This document shows, piece after piece, positions 44,985 through 56,479 of a stretch of 64,000 nt of DNA (position 1 is its first letter; each line of letters starts with the position of its first letter). The DNA comes from Drechslerella dactyloides (lineage: Eukaryota; Ascomycota; Orbiliomycetes; Orbiliales; Orbiliaceae). Under the pieces are notes generated by a model that worked only from the letters and a program-made list of their open reading frames with translations, searched no databases and had not been told where the DNA came from. Where the stretch lies: NCBI GenBank assembly GCA_020064725.1, contig JAGTWJ010000003.1:3348001-3412000 (forward strand). The letters are read 5' to 3'. A program made the position numbers and the translations under genes.

Positions 44985-47900
44985 ATGGGTCTGTTCAGCA
45001 AGCTCAAGGACACCAAGAAGCATAGACACTCCGTCCAACAGGCCCCTCCCGCTCCGCCTGCTGCGTCTGCGTCGCCGGCTTCTTCCATCGCTGCCGGCAA
45101 GACCGCTGGTAACCCGCCGGCGGTATACGCAGGGAACGGCGCTCCTCTACACCAGCCAGCGCTGAAAGGGTCAGTCTCTCGTTCTGTCAAAACTCGCGCG
45201 CATGATGCTGACTTGCAGAATAGCCAACCTGTCGCCCACAGTTCCTCGAGCCTCGTTACCCCGCAGGATCTATCTTCCGCCGTCCCCATACCCCTACAAC
45301 CAGGCGCACCGCAGCAGCAGGCTACATGGGGGTTTCCATCCTCGCCGAACGCTCCCGCGCAGGGCCAGTTCTGGCCCGCGCAAGGGCAGTATGGCTTCCC
45401 TCCGCAGGCTCCGTACGGGCAGCCGGTATATATCTTGCAGAACGGACAGTTGGTCCCCGTGTTCACGGGCCAGCCGATAGCTCCGGCGATGGCGCCTCCG
45501 ACGATGGGGTCTCCGATACCTCCTAGCAACGTCCAGTTCAGTCAGCCGTCTCAGTCGCCGGCGTCTTTCAGCGCTTCTCCTTTCCAGGTTCCACCGCTAC
45601 CGATTCCTCCGGCGGCGCCTCCATCGGTCCCCTCGACTTATCAGTATGCCGTGCAATCTACTCCCAGCTCCTCGGACCACGCGGCTGTATCGCCCGTGTC
45701 GCCGATTAGCGAGACCTCCATGTCCTTACATTCCCCGCCAGAACCCCCACCTCCTCTCTCGAACTCGGCGGCACCACCAGCGGAAGTTTCGCAAGCTGCG
45801 GCCGTCGCTTTCAAACCGGTGGCCAGAAAGCCCGTTCCTCCAGCTGCGCCATCCGCAGCACAGCCGTCCATCACCCCGCCGCCAGTAGCACCCACAGAAT
45901 ACCCGGAGACGCTGTACGTTCCTGGGAACCGACCCGCGGCGGCGGTAATCCAGGACTTAGGCTCAATGAGCATCTCGCAGCCGCCAGCTGCGAGCCCAGA
46001 AATCCCAGAACCAAAAGTTCAGATGTCGCCGCAAATGGAACAGAAGGTCGACTTTTTGAAAAATCAAGGCAATTCCATGGTTGAGGCGAAGAACTTTGAC
46101 CAGGCGGTCATGTTTTACTCGATGGCGCTGGACTATAATCCCGAGAGTGCGGTATGCCTTTCCAACAGGTCGATGGCGTACACGAAACTCCAACCGCCCA
46201 AAATGCAGGAGGCGAAAGCAGATGCCGAAGCCGCGACGCGGGCCGACCCGTCATATTGGAAGGGCTGGTCGCGGCTCGGCGATGCGCTGCTGAGCATGGG
46301 AGAGGCGTCGCAGGCGGTCGACGCATATAACAAAGCACTCGAAGTGGGTGGAACAGCGGTCGGCCAAAACACGAAGCAGTCCTTGGCCAATGCAAAGAGG
46401 GCGATGAGCGGCAAGGGAAAAGCGACGTCTCCGATACCCACATCACCGTCGATGTCTACAGGTAGTACGCGGAAAGCACCCACAAGCTCTCCGAAGCCCG
46501 CGCCCTCGGAGTCTAAACCTGCTGCTCAAAACAAGCCTGCGATGAGCCCCTCAAGGCCTCCGCCGGCCCCGACATCAACTGCCACCGCGACTACGACTAC
46601 TACGACTACTACGACGACTACAACGCGATCTCCACCTGCAAGAGTGCAGCCACCCCCTGTTAATACGCAGTCCGCCCCAGCGCCTGTTCGTAGCGCAAGC
46701 GTTTCGAATACCAATGCTGCTGCCTCTTCAACAACCAATGCGAATACGCCGACATCACCGACTGGCAATGCACCCGCACGCGGAGCCCAAGCAGCCACTG
46801 GGCTCCCTGCAGTTCTGGAAGAAGCTGTAGCGAATGTTGAAGAAGTTGTAAATTCGGAAGCACCGCCTGCGTATGCGCCGAACCCCAACTCGACCGACCC
46901 GACTATACGGCACATGTCGCAACAGGCGGTCTACGCGCAAGTTATCGAGCTGCGAAACACCCTTTTGATTAGGAACAAGGGCAGCTTCGTGATCAAGCCG
47001 TACACCGCTGTTGGAAACATTGACGCTGTGCGGATCGAGTTTGTCGGGATGACGACGCAAGAGCTGACGCCGCGTGAACTCGGCGTCCACCCAGATCAGC
47101 ACCCGTCGTTTGCTGGGTACTTTGTTAATAGTCTGCTGTATCCTGGGTGCACGTTGATTGATCTGGATATGGAGGTGTCGAAAATCGGCGAGGGTCGGTT
47201 CCCTGGGACCTACAGCGTCTCCGGGTACTCTGAGGTCTATCGGGCGCAGCAGCTGGAGACGGCACCGATCCTCCCCATTACGTTATCTTCGGTGCACCCT
47301 CTGCCTGAGATCACAGTCGACCAGATAGTGTCGCGAATGACAGTCCTCAAGTACAACAGGTTGCTGCCGGAGACGAATATGCAGATGTACGAGAATCTGA
47401 GAAAGTTCCTCGGGCCGGACCCTTATCCGAACCAGACGGACGCGGATAAGGCGAGTCTCAGGAATCAAATTACGGATATCTGCTACGTTTTGAATAGGGT
47501 CGATGCGGCCCGGTATGTCGACATGTCGAACTGCAGACACCTGACCAACAATACGCTCGGAACAGCGGCGCAGGGAATAGGGCTTAAGAACTTCCTATTT
47601 CAGATTCTGCTGGGCTGCGAATTGTTGGTGAGGTTGCTGAAGGAGCCCGCCAATGCCAGTTACTCGGGGTTGATTTCGCATAATATCTCGGCGAATCTTG
47701 TCATCTCGGACCTCTGGATGCAGAACATCGATACCAGGAGGGAGACGACAGCTGCAGGCTTGCCAAGACACCTCCTGATCTCGCTGGTTCACCAGCGTCA
47801 GTGCGAAGGGCTGATCAGATTCGCGGAGACGCTCAAGTGGCCGTACATGGATGAGGCGAGGAATTATATCGAAGGAGCGTATAATGACCTGATCACCGGA

Positions 47901-48818
47901 AAGGCGATCGGGTTTGATATGTGCGACTGGCTGTTTGGACTGGTGCGGCCGGGAAAGCTGTTCCGCCACCTCATCATGAACTGTGTGGTGTATTCGTCAC
48001 CATCGATACGAGACTTTCAGGGTGCTCCAACCTTTACTTGCGGGTTGGCGCTGCCCACCAGAAGCTATTGGCCAAGGCGGTCGGTGCTGGGTGGGGTTCT
48101 TGGGGGTCTCAGGAACCTCACGTCTGTGTGTGGCTGGGTGGGACCCGCACCTAAAGCGGAGGGTGTCGAACCGGGATGGTGTCAAGTTGACGCCCGAAAA
48201 GTCACAATACCCATCCCTTGCACCAAGTCGCAGAGGACGGCTGAGGAGCTGGAAGAGGCGAGGATAGGACCGGATGGAAGGATCATGAATGCGGAAGAGC
48301 AAATCAGCGATCTGGCGGACATTGCACAGTGGGCCGTCCCGTCTTTCCCGGCCAGGTCGAACCCGGACAATACAACGGTCAGTTTCAAGGGAATACGCTT
48401 GATGCTCCAACAGGACCAGGCGGCCACTACGACGCTAGCACCTCTGAAGATATATCGGGCAGCTGTGGATTTCGATATTTCCGGAACGCAGGTCTCGTAC
48501 ACGCTGTATTGCAACCCCACGTTCGTGGCTGCTCATCCATGTGTGGGGAGCCATCTGGCGCACAGGACGGAGACGAAAGCGATCAGAAAAACGATCATTC
48601 CTGCTGTAGATCTGAAAGAGACGTATCTGCAGTATAATAGTCTTCTGGTCATCGATGCGACGCTGAAGGGCGAGGAGGTGCTTGCAAGGGCATGGTGCTC
48701 TGAACGGGGGTGTAATGCGGTTATCTGGCGGGGCGAGGAGACGTGCTTTGCATGTGCGGCACTTATGACGATGAGTACCAACGGTCTGGGATTTAACGTC
48801 TTGATCCGTAGTGTGTAG
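44985..48818 (+). CDS. Very large TPR protein with a Pro-rich N-terminus and a large unrecognised C-terminal domain
   Basis: This is an intronless frame of 1277 aa with ATG at 44985. It begins MGLFSKLKDTKKHRHS: Gly2 followed by Ser5 and basic residues is compatible with N-myristoylation. Residues about 15-330 are Pro/Gln/Ala-rich and disordered (for example FWPAQGQYGFPPQAPYGQP). Residues about 350-460 form three TPR motifs: VDFLKNQGNSMVEAKNFDQA, AVCLSNRSMAYTKLQ and GWSRLGDALLSMGEASQA. They resemble the co-chaperone TPR clamp of SGT-type proteins. Residues about 465-630 are low-complexity Ser/Thr/Pro, with a poly-Thr run. Residues about 640-1277 look globular (GSFVIKPYTAVGNIDAVRIEFVG; a Cys-containing end, CSERGCNAVIWRGEETCFAC), but I recognise no family. 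A GT...AG pair at 45170-45218 was tested as an intron and gives a quick stop, so it is left unspliced. Confidence 0.88.
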   Translation: MGLFSKLKDTKKHRHSVQQAPPAPPAASASPASSIAAGKTAGNPPAVYAGNGAPLHQPALKGSVSRSVKTRAHDADLQNSQPVAHSSSSLVTPQDLSSAVPIPLQPGAPQQQATWGFPSSPNAPAQGQFWPAQGQYGFPPQAPYGQPVYILQNGQLVPVFTGQPIAPAMAPPTMGSPIPPSNVQFSQPSQSPASFSASPFQVPPLPIPPAAPPSVPSTYQYAVQSTPSSSDHAAVSPVSPISETSMSLHSPPEPPPPLSNSAAPPAEVSQAAAVAFKPVARKPVPPAAPSAAQPSITPPPVAPTEYPETLYVPGNRPAAAVIQDLGSMSISQPPAASPEIPEPKVQMSPQMEQKVDFLKNQGNSMVEAKNFDQAVMFYSMALDYNPESAVCLSNRSMAYTKLQPPKMQEAKADAEAATRADPSYWKGWSRLGDALLSMGEASQAVDAYNKALEVGGTAVGQNTKQSLANAKRAMSGKGKATSPIPTSPSMSTGSTRKAPTSSPKPAPSESKPAAQNKPAMSPSRPPPAPTSTATATTTTTTTTTTTTRSPPARVQPPPVNTQSAPAPVRSASVSNTNAAASSTTNANTPTSPTGNAPARGAQAATGLPAVLEEAVANVEEVVNSEAPPAYAPNPNSTDPTIRHMSQQAVYAQVIELRNTLLIRNKGSFVIKPYTAVGNIDAVRIEFVGMTTQELTPRELGVHPDQHPSFAGYFVNSLLYPGCTLIDLDMEVSKIGEGRFPGTYSVSGYSEVYRAQQLETAPILPITLSSVHPLPEITVDQIVSRMTVLKYNRLLPETNMQMYENLRKFLGPDPYPNQTDADKASLRNQITDICYVLNRVDAARYVDMSNCRHLTNNTLGTAAQGIGLKNFLFQILLGCELLVRLLKEPANASYSGLISHNISANLVISDLWMQNIDTRRETTAAGLPRHLLISLVHQRQCEGLIRFAETLKWPYMDEARNYIEGAYNDLITGKAIGFDMCDWLFGLVRPGKLFRHLIMNCVVYSSPSIRDFQGAPTFTCGLALPTRSYWPRRSVLGGVLGGLRNLTSVCGWVGPAPKAEGVEPGWCQVDARKVTIPIPCTKSQRTAEELEEARIGPDGRIMNAEEQISDLADIAQWAVPSFPARSNPDNTTVSFKGIRLMLQQDQAATTTLAPLKIYRAAVDFDISGTQVSYTLYCNPTFVAAHPCVGSHLAHRTETKAIRKTIIPAVDLKETYLQYNSLLVIDATLKGEEVLARAWCSERGCNAVIWRGEETCFACAALMTMSTNGLGFNVLIRSV
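46589..46625 (+). repeat. ACT/ACG trinucleotide repeat encoding poly-Thr
   Basis: A run of alternating act and acg codons, ending with aca acg, gives about ten threonines inside the TPR gene. It is in frame and likely length-variable. Confidence 0.85.
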
Positions 48819-49182
48819 AGATTCTTTTTGTTTGGGGGTTCAGTTGTAGCGTTTAGCGCGATTTTGCCAATATCCATTTGACGTAGTAGTAAATTTCAGG
48901 TGCTTAGATAACATACGTACGATTAATTCTTCTTGCATCTTGCAAACTGTGCGTGTAAATTTAGAGCAGTGATTGCCATTCCGTGTAGCCGGTATCGAAT
49001 ATTTGATAACTGGCGCGCATGAGGCCGAAGCTCACGGGCGGCTCCGAATGTGGCGCAAATTCTATTTAAGTTGCACGCATGGCCACGCGGATGCGGCCCG
49101 CTTATCTTATCACTGGCTGCGATCTTAAGGACGCTGCGCGAACCGCTACCTTTGTTGTGTGACCTTGAATCCGACCATAATC
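48819..49182. other. Short intergenic region
   Basis: About 360 nt between two same-strand genes. It has a weak TATTTAAG near 49065 as a possible promoter element for the next gene. Nothing else is visible. Confidence 0.4.
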
Positions 49183-50313
49183 ATGACGGACAGCGGAACG
49201 GAAGTTTTGACCGGTGAGTCAACGCCCTCATCGTCGGTATGCCAAGGGTCAATCTGCTGACTATATCTAGGAAATGGAACCCGAAAGATACTATCCAATT
49301 CGATCGATATTAAGGTAGGGAGCTTTTCGAGCATACCCATTCTGGACCTCTCGCTCGCATTTAGCGAAGACCTAGATCTCCGCAATAGGTGCGCTGAGCA
49401 GCTTTTCGATGCCTGCACTCGTGTGGGGTTCTTTTATATAAAGAATCATGGCGTCCCTCAGGAGACTGTGGCGAATTGCTTTTGTGTAGCGAGGCAATTC
49501 TTTGACCTGAGCTTGGAAGAGAAGATGAAGATATACATCAAGGACTCGGACAACTACAAAGGATACACACCACTGCTGGGCGAGAATACCGATCCGACAG
49601 GGAGGGGAGACCTGCACGAAGGGTTTGACGTGGGGTATGACTCGAAGACTGGGAAGAACGAGATGGAGGGAGAGAATAGATGGCCTGAAAACCTACCCGA
49701 GATAAAACAGCCGGTCACAGATTATTTCAACAGCATGGTCCAGTTGGGGACGAAGCTCTTCCAGCTCTTCGCTCTGTCCTTGGATTTGGATGAGCACCAT
49801 TTCGATGGTATGGTGTCTGGGAAGGGTGGCGTGATGAGGCTTCTGCACTATCCGCCGCAGAAGGATGAGAATATCAACTTGAACCAGCTGGGAATCGGAG
49901 CGCACAGTGACTATGAGTGCTTCACTATGCTGGCGCAAGATGATGTGCCTGCCTTGCAGGTCCTGAATGCGGAGGGACAGTGGGTTGCTGCGGTGCCGAT
50001 CGAAGGGACGTTTGTCGTGAATGTTGGGGACTCTATGGCCAGATGGACGAATGACCTTTATCTGTCGACCATCCGTGAGTAGTTCGATCCACATATAATT
50101 GCCGGCACGTTTATGAATACTGACTTACGATGGTTAGATCGGGCGATCAATCGTACCGGGATCCGGAGATACTCGATTCCGTTCTTCTTTGGAGTTGACT
50201 ACGAGACTACAATTGAGGTGCTGGAGAGCTGCACTAGCCCTGCGAGACCGCCCAAATATAAACCGATCAATGCTGGGCAGTATATTAAACAGAGACTCAA
50301 CGAGACATACTAG
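49183..50313 (+). CDS. 2-oxoglutarate/Fe(II)-dependent dioxygenase (isopenicillin-N-synthase-like fold)
   Basis: The exons are 49183..49213, 49271..50074 and 50138..50313; 1011 nt give 336 aa. N-terminal DIOX_N features are IPILDLSLAF and CTRVGFFYIKNHGVP. The Fe(II) ligands are H222 and D224 (GAHSDYECFTML) and H279 (STIHRAIN, created by splicing intron 2). R289-Y-S291 is the RxS that binds 2-oxoglutarate. VNVGDSMARWTND precedes the distal histidine, as usual. These enzymes hydroxylate or desaturate small molecules, often in secondary metabolism or nutrient catabolism; the substrate cannot be told. No signal peptide is seen. The first coding exon is only 31 nt. It stands alone here, with an unrelated membrane protein gene convergent on its 3' side. 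Confidence 0.92.
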
Positions 50314-50877
50314 CTTGAGCATGGTTAATATAATAATTTATCGATGTTCATCGCTGGTCCGAATTTAAATAGGGGTGTTCTTAAGACAGAACCTCTGCAT
50401 TCAATTGATCAAGCTTCGAATCGCCGGAGAAATATACGACGGTATTACAGTTAACTTGCCTTGTATACAGCACATCGGCTTCGCCGTTAAAGTACGGCAA
50501 TCTAGCTCACGGGAAAGATATTATATTACAAGCTGGTTTGCAATATAATAATAATAGCATGATGTCCAGACGAATCCCAACTAAAATTGTGCTTCCCAAG
50601 TCTTTGCAGCTAGAGATCTATGGAACGTGCTGTAGTTATCTGTACACCGTCAATGCAACGACTGAGAATTATTGCGCAAGAATATGCGTGATTCCATTAA
50701 ACATTATTGTTTAGCGTCATTATTAAACATTAATTCGCGTCGTGTGGGCGACTTTCATGCCGAATATGCTCATGCCCGATATTATTATAGTCGTTTCGAC
50801 CACTACTGCTAGATATTTTTAGTTGGTGGTTCGCATCCTTGGTACTTCGAAGTCACCAATGGAAGGTAATTGGGGGT
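50314..50877. other. AT-rich convergent intergenic region
   Basis: About 560 nt of AT-rich sequence between convergent genes, with several short inverted ATTATTA/TAATAAT-like stretches near 50545 and 50700-50800. No gene is visible. Confidence 0.45.
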
Positions 50878-51715
50878 TTAAGGCTCGGTGAAGTCGTTCT
50901 TCGAACTCTTAATGACTTTTCCCTTTCGAAGTGCCTGGATACCATAGATAACGAAGACACAAGCGCTGGCTCCGGTGTTAGCAGTGATTCTTAACTTAAG
51001 TACTAAAGCACACTGGCTTACTCGATTGATTGGATAAACATGAATACCGCCGGAAGCCAGGCCGCATCATGCCATCTGTTGCAGAAAGTCGTTAGCTTCA
51101 CGGCCTGATAATTCTGGACTTGACAAGCTGCCACACATATCTTTATATATCTGAAACAGGACAGACTGGTGACTCACTCGTAAAGGAGAATAGTCCAAAT
51201 GGCTTCGACAATCAAGCCTAGCCCAATTATCACATATGATCCAATGGCTAAACCGGGTGTGAAACGACCAAATTTGCAAATGAGCTGGGAGATAATCGAC
51301 CAAAGGAGAGTAGCGCCTGTTCCAGGCATCATGATAATCCAGCCAGATCTAGCTCACGAGGTATGTTCCAGTCAGCTCTGATGCAAGGTGGTATAGCTGC
51401 TCGCTTGCAAATGAGAAGAGGCCAGTGGCGTGCTTACCCTTCTCCTAGGTCATTGTCGGGCTTGTTTGCGATGGTAGCGTTAATGATGATTGCGACAATG
51501 ACGGTGATAGTCGACGTAATCACCATCGAGAGCGATAGCAAAGTTGGGACGGTAGACCCAACAGCGTGCCAGCACTCTGCAGTTCTAACTGAAGTGCAGG
51601 CGCTGAGATCCCATATACTTCTGGATGCCCGCGGAGTCCCTGCTGAGGCCATGATGGAACGTAGTGCTGGAGCCCTAGAGATTATATTCCTGACTGACGA
51701 GCGCAAGCTGTGCAT
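50878..51715 (-). CDS. Small multi-pass membrane protein, unrecognised family (3' splice anomalous)
   Basis: The reconstructed exons are complement(50878..50989, 51022..51075, 51178..51348, 51438..51715); 615 nt give 204 aa. Four to five hydrophobic segments are visible: VPTLLSLSMVITSTITVIVA, GWIIMMPGTGATLLWSIIS, IGSYVIIGLGLIVEAIWTIL, AAWLPAVFMFIQS and ASACVFVIYGIQAL. The tail is basic then acidic (RKGKVIKSSKNDFTEP). The first two introns have good GT/AG sites, and intron 1 has a GCTGAC branch motif. The last join needs an intron of only 32 nt (50990..51021), below the usual fungal minimum; reading through instead gives an immediate TAA. The start is uncertain: ATG 51715 or the later ATG at 51652. 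It could be an intact gene with an extreme mini-intron or a recently broken one. Function unknown. Confidence 0.6.
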
Positions 51716-52324
51716 GTGTTGAGGTAAGGGTTACAGAGCTGGAGAAGGGGTAAATAATATTTGTCTATAGGAAGGCTGCGAAAGAGATGCAGTTGAGCAC
51801 CACCACCGCATCTTTAAGTTGATCTTCTGGACTCCGTCTTATCATACCGCGGCGCCGAGATCGTGGGGCAAACGAATAATGTTCGCTGGCCAGCTGGATC
51901 TTGGCCGGGGCTGTAACTTCGGCGGCTCTCTTGGCGGATCCCCGGTAAAGGCTCGGCTTCTCTCATCACTGATGTAGCCGGTAATTGGAATTGCCGAATC
52001 ATTGTTCCTGCGTTCCATTGCACATCATCAATCCGTTTTCGTCACGGAGCAGTTCTCATGCTCGCACGAGGGTGCCCTGCAAGCCCTGCATATCGAGCGG
52101 AGTGTGCCTTACGTAAAGTAGCAGGCGCAGCCGCCAAGGAATTTACAACACACGAATACTAAGTCTTCAACGCAAACATATTCAAGTTCAAACATTTCGT
52201 TTTTGGCAGACCATAAAAGCAGGCCGGCAACTCCAACTCCATTGTAACAGATCTATATACGCAGATATAATGGAAAGGTACAGTGTTCAAGGTCCATCAC
52301 ATCAATATCAAGGCTCTCTATTCT
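51716..52324. other. Intergenic region
   Basis: About 610 nt between two minus-strand genes. A CTTCTCCAG just upstream of the membrane-protein ATG could be the acceptor of a 5'-UTR intron. No further gene is visible. Confidence 0.4.
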
Positions 52325-54024
52325 TTACTTCAAGCCGTTGCTGAGGATGTTTGGGGCGTTGGACGCACCCTTCACAACACCCTTGATAGCCTTCGACAAG
52401 ATCAACTGCTTCATGCCGACTGGATCCATCTTCAGGTTCGGATTTTTGATGAGCTCGTCTGCAAGCATACCGGAGACGGCGGGGCAAGCCATTGAGGTAC
52501 CTTGTTTGGAGGAAATCGCGCTATTAGATTTATATTAGTATATTGTTCCGTTGGTTTGAAGGCAGCACAAGATGGAACGGCGGGCTTACTTTGGAGCACC
52601 CTTATCTGAGCTCACAATAGCCACACCAGGAGCGTGAATATCGACGCATTTACCGAAATTCGAGAATGAGGCACGGTTATCGTTGATGTCCGTCGCGCCA
52701 ACTGATAGGATTGGCAGGTCGGCGGAGAATCCCGAAGGCCAGAAGTTGCATGCGTCCGAGTTGTCATTGCCGGCGGCGACCGAGAAATGCATGCCTGGAA
52801 GGATGTTAGCCGTTATACGGGATGAATTATTCCTTCGTTGATTGATTGGGACTAACCTGCTTTGCTAGCCTTCGCCATCATGTTGAGAACCGTAGTAGGC
52901 CTTCCTTTACCGCCTAGGGACATGCTAACGACGGAACCTTTGAAATCTGGCTCGTTCGCCCGTTGGAGATGTCGCTTCATGGCAAAATCGAGACCTCCCA
53001 TAATGGCCGAGAAGGGTCCAGATCCTTTGCCGGAGAGCACCTTGACTCCGATAAGGTTGACGTTCTTAGCAACGCCGAACCTGGTTCCGCCGATCGTGCC
53101 TGAGCAGTGGCTCCTGGAGAGGGCGTTAGTGGTACATACGTAGATGTCATAAAAGCGATGATTATATAGGAGACTTACCCGTGGCCGCCATCATCCGTGG
53201 TAACGTTTCCGAAGCCGCTGAAGCCCATCACTGCGCGACCACCGAATTCCACATGACCAACGTTGATTCCTGGCCATAAGGGGTTAGTTTTCGCCAAACA
53301 AAATGATAGGTGCTTTCGAGATATTCCTACCTGTATCCAGCACGTATACATCGACACCGGAACCGGCTGCCGCATCAAACTTGTAGTTGAAGGTCAAGTC
53401 CGTGGCGCGGCGACCGTTAGCCTGTACTGGGTTGGCTGAGGAGACCCGCTGGAGATTCCAAGGAGCAGTATTCTGTTCGCGAATCTGGCCGTTGCCAGTG
53501 GTTGAATTATTTGTCCCAGCACGCGCGAAAAGAGGCATACGGATCCCGGAGTCAGCTTCATCAGGCATAACAGCTGCGTATGCCATCCCGTTGAGCTCAA
53601 GCGAAGCAACGCCTTCCGCCTTGCCCATGTCAGCTGCCTCCGATGCGGTCAACTTCATGGTAAATGCTCTGATAGACGTTCCGAAAGTATCGATGCGAGT
53701 TCCATCGTCAGTCTCGAAGGCTTTAGTGTTGAACCCAGCGGAGTTGACAGGGGATACATTGTAGCCCATTGCGTCAAAAATCTCTGGCCAGGCTCGACCC
53801 TCGCCCTCTGACATAACGACAACGTATTCGCCAACAGCATCTTCATTCGCCGCGGCGACTTTGATGGTGCTTTCCTCCGGAATCGTTGCCGGTGGTAGGG
53901 TTTCCAGGTTGTGAGCCAAGGCAGCGATTTCATCCCGCCTTACGGCCTGGTCGAATGCCGGGGCAGCATATGCCGCCTGGATGGCAACAAGCAGAAACGA
54001 ACTTGCAAGAACGGAAACCCTCAT
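52325..54024 (-). CDS. Secreted subtilisin-like serine protease (S8A, proteinase K type) with I9 propeptide
   Basis: The five exons are complement(52325..52520, 52590..52794, 52857..53113, 53179..53269, 53331..54024); 1443 nt give 480 aa. It has a signal peptide (VSVLASSFLLVAIQAAYAAP) and then an inhibitor-I9-like propeptide (about residues 65-150, EYVVVMSEGEGRAWPEIF). The catalytic triad is Asp230 (VYVLDTGI), His261 (GGHGSHCSG) and Ser425 (GTSMACPAVSG), with oxyanion Asn357 (VAAGNDNSDACN). HGSHCSG has Ser where most family members have Thr. Every one of the four introns splits a conserved block or a codon within it, and splicing restores all of them. The expected role is extracellular protein degradation for nutrition or host/prey tissue attack. 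The propeptide is somewhat long. Regulation is not readable from the promoter. Confidence 0.95.
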
Positions 54025-56479
54025 TTTTAATGGAACAAATTCAAAATGTTATCGAAGTTTCAAAGATTTTTGTCGCTCAGCGATCAATTAATAGAAATGG
54101 ATTAGGTAACGGTAAGGGCGAAAATTTAATAAAAACGATTGAAACGACCAGCGGAAGAAACGAAGATTCACGGCACGGCCAGCGTGATGTCGAAAGTGGC
54201 CAGACTAGTTTATGATGGAGAAAGAGTGTGCTGCTGGATAGATGAATCGACGGAAAACATCTCGAATTTATGAATTTTCCGACCCGTAGTTTGTTTATGA
54301 TGAGGATTTTGCAGCTCCGCTGTGTGACGCGTATACGGAAGCGCTGGTGCACCTCGAAACTCCTGTCGCTAGATTCGGGGCAACGGTAACATGCATCTGG
54401 TTGTTTGACACAATTGCGACTTGCAACTGGGGGAATTTGTTTGAGAGTCGAGATTGGAGACGTGACCACCTATCTAAACTGGCCCGAGACTACTAAAATG
54501 GGCTCGAAACTCTAAGATCAGATGCATGGTGGAATTTGGTGCCTGTCACAGACTAAGGCAACTGGAAAATTCTCTGGGGGAAAAAGTGGATTAGAACACG
54601 GTAGAATCTGAATCATGGAGAATTGCTCCTCAGGGTCGAATATTCGATCGCGGCTGGAGTTGGCATAAAGCAACGCCGTTAAAGTGTGCATGACTCTGGG
54701 TACTTAGGAGGCATATCCGGATTCGGTCCGCAAATCTGGATTTCGTTTTGGTGTTTCAGTGGTCCCACAGCCCCATCAGGTTTGCCTGTTCGATCGCCTT
54801 CTTACCTTGAAATCCCTTGGCGTCTGTGTAGGTCCCTCGGGGTTTCCAGTAGTGACATAGGGGTGACTTTAGTATACCCCTGATGGGCCGGGTGCAATTA
54901 TCGACGAACTTCTCTGGCTAGATGCTACGGAAAGCCCCGTCATGAATCGAAAGTTCGACCACTGTACAGCTGTTCGCGTTACACACATTGCAGCAGCGTC
55001 CTTGTGTTGCAGCTGATGTTGAGACGAAACGATACGCGGCTTCCAGGGCCAGCCCCTTCGAATGCGAACCGGTGATGTAAGGACGTCAACTCGGTCGCAT
55101 TCCCCTTGCGTCTACCTGCACGCCAATGCAGTCTTTCCGGAGGGCTTCTGGATTGAGTTTTGCACTCTGGGCGGCATCTGTCGTGATCAAGTTGAGGCGC
55201 TCCCGCCCAGCCGCGACCGAGCTAGACTGAGGCCATTGCTCAATGCAATGTAAGATCATCATGATCACTTTGGAGAGAAGCTCGTGTTCATTTGCAGGTA
55301 CGCTTCGAAAAGGGCATTTTTAGCGCTTAACATGCGCTTATTCTAAGTCGGCATCCTATGCACCGGTGGCGATTTTCATCTACAGAGCCAGGCTAGTGTG
55401 CTATTCGATGGGGTGCGTTGGCTGTCGACTGGGCGGCGAAATTTTACGCCGGCAACACATGATATGCTATTCGGGCACCAGGGCGGACGCGTCGGCGACG
55501 TCGCATAGTAGCATCCGGCCGTCAAACGAAGGAGCTGCATCCTGCAGCTTCTTAGCTGGATTTCGCCCCACGGAAGAAACTAGATTGATAGAGAACTATG
55601 CCGCTTGATGGCTCTATTCCGCGAGAGATATTCCTTTTCTGGCATTCGTCCCAACCTGCAGGTTGGTTAGTTGGGCGAAATTCTTGATAGAGTCAGGCAA
55701 GTTTAGCCCCAAATTTGCTAGTCTTTGCCATCCACAGCCTCGGCTTTAATAACCATTCCGTGGTTTATCAGGTCATTCGAGAATCCAGCTTCTAATGGAG
55801 GGCCCATAGTTATAAATGTAACAATGCTCTACTATAATACAGTATTTATTTATCTATCGAACAACCACAACAACAACCCGATGGGATTCTTATGCGGCAA
55901 TAGGACTGGTATACAATCTCTATCGGTGAGCTTTAAGTTCTCAAATGATCCGATCAAGCTATAAAAGATTGCCTTTGATCCTTGCACTCTGTGTAAATGA
56001 GTGCGCAAATGCCTGAAATTCATGTCACGGTGTAACTGTCTGAGGCATCAATATATTTGAGTGGCGCGATTGGTCTCGCATATGCCGACATTGTGAAAGG
56101 TACATAGCTAGAGCCCGATGTCATTTAATATATGCATTGGAGTCTGTTACCATTGGGCCCTGCTGTTGTACCCACTCCAACGGACGCCTCAGGGTGCTGA
56201 CAAGCACTTGATATGGCCCTCTCAACGCATGCGCTTCCCTTATTTGTCAACATCGGCTTGAACCTCTACACCTGACCATAAAGCTGGAAATCTGCCGTAG
56301 TTGCTCGGCGGATATGACCTTCCAGGTATATATATACAGAGTGCCTAATACATGGGGATCGTGCTCATGAGCTTTCTCTTTTTAAGCTTTTCCCACAATA
56401 TCTTGCGATATCGATATATCGTCGACGTTATCGACCCCGTGTAGGCAGCTAGCTTCGGGCGGACTCAGTGTTCTTCGAG
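54025..56479. other. Long divergent intergenic region
   Basis: About 2.45 kb lies between the protease and the first of two F-box genes. It contains both promoters, with TATATATAC near 56326, about 150 nt before the F-box ATG. Open frames in it are short and featureless, and no repeat family is recognised. Confidence 0.45.

Noticed and set aside
45170..45218. Apparent 49-nt intron (GTCAGT ... GCTGAC ... GCAG) in the TPR gene
   Set aside because: Splice-like sites exist, but removing it shifts into a frame that stops soon after. The unspliced frame continues for 1.2 kb residues-worth of coding, so it is treated as exon.
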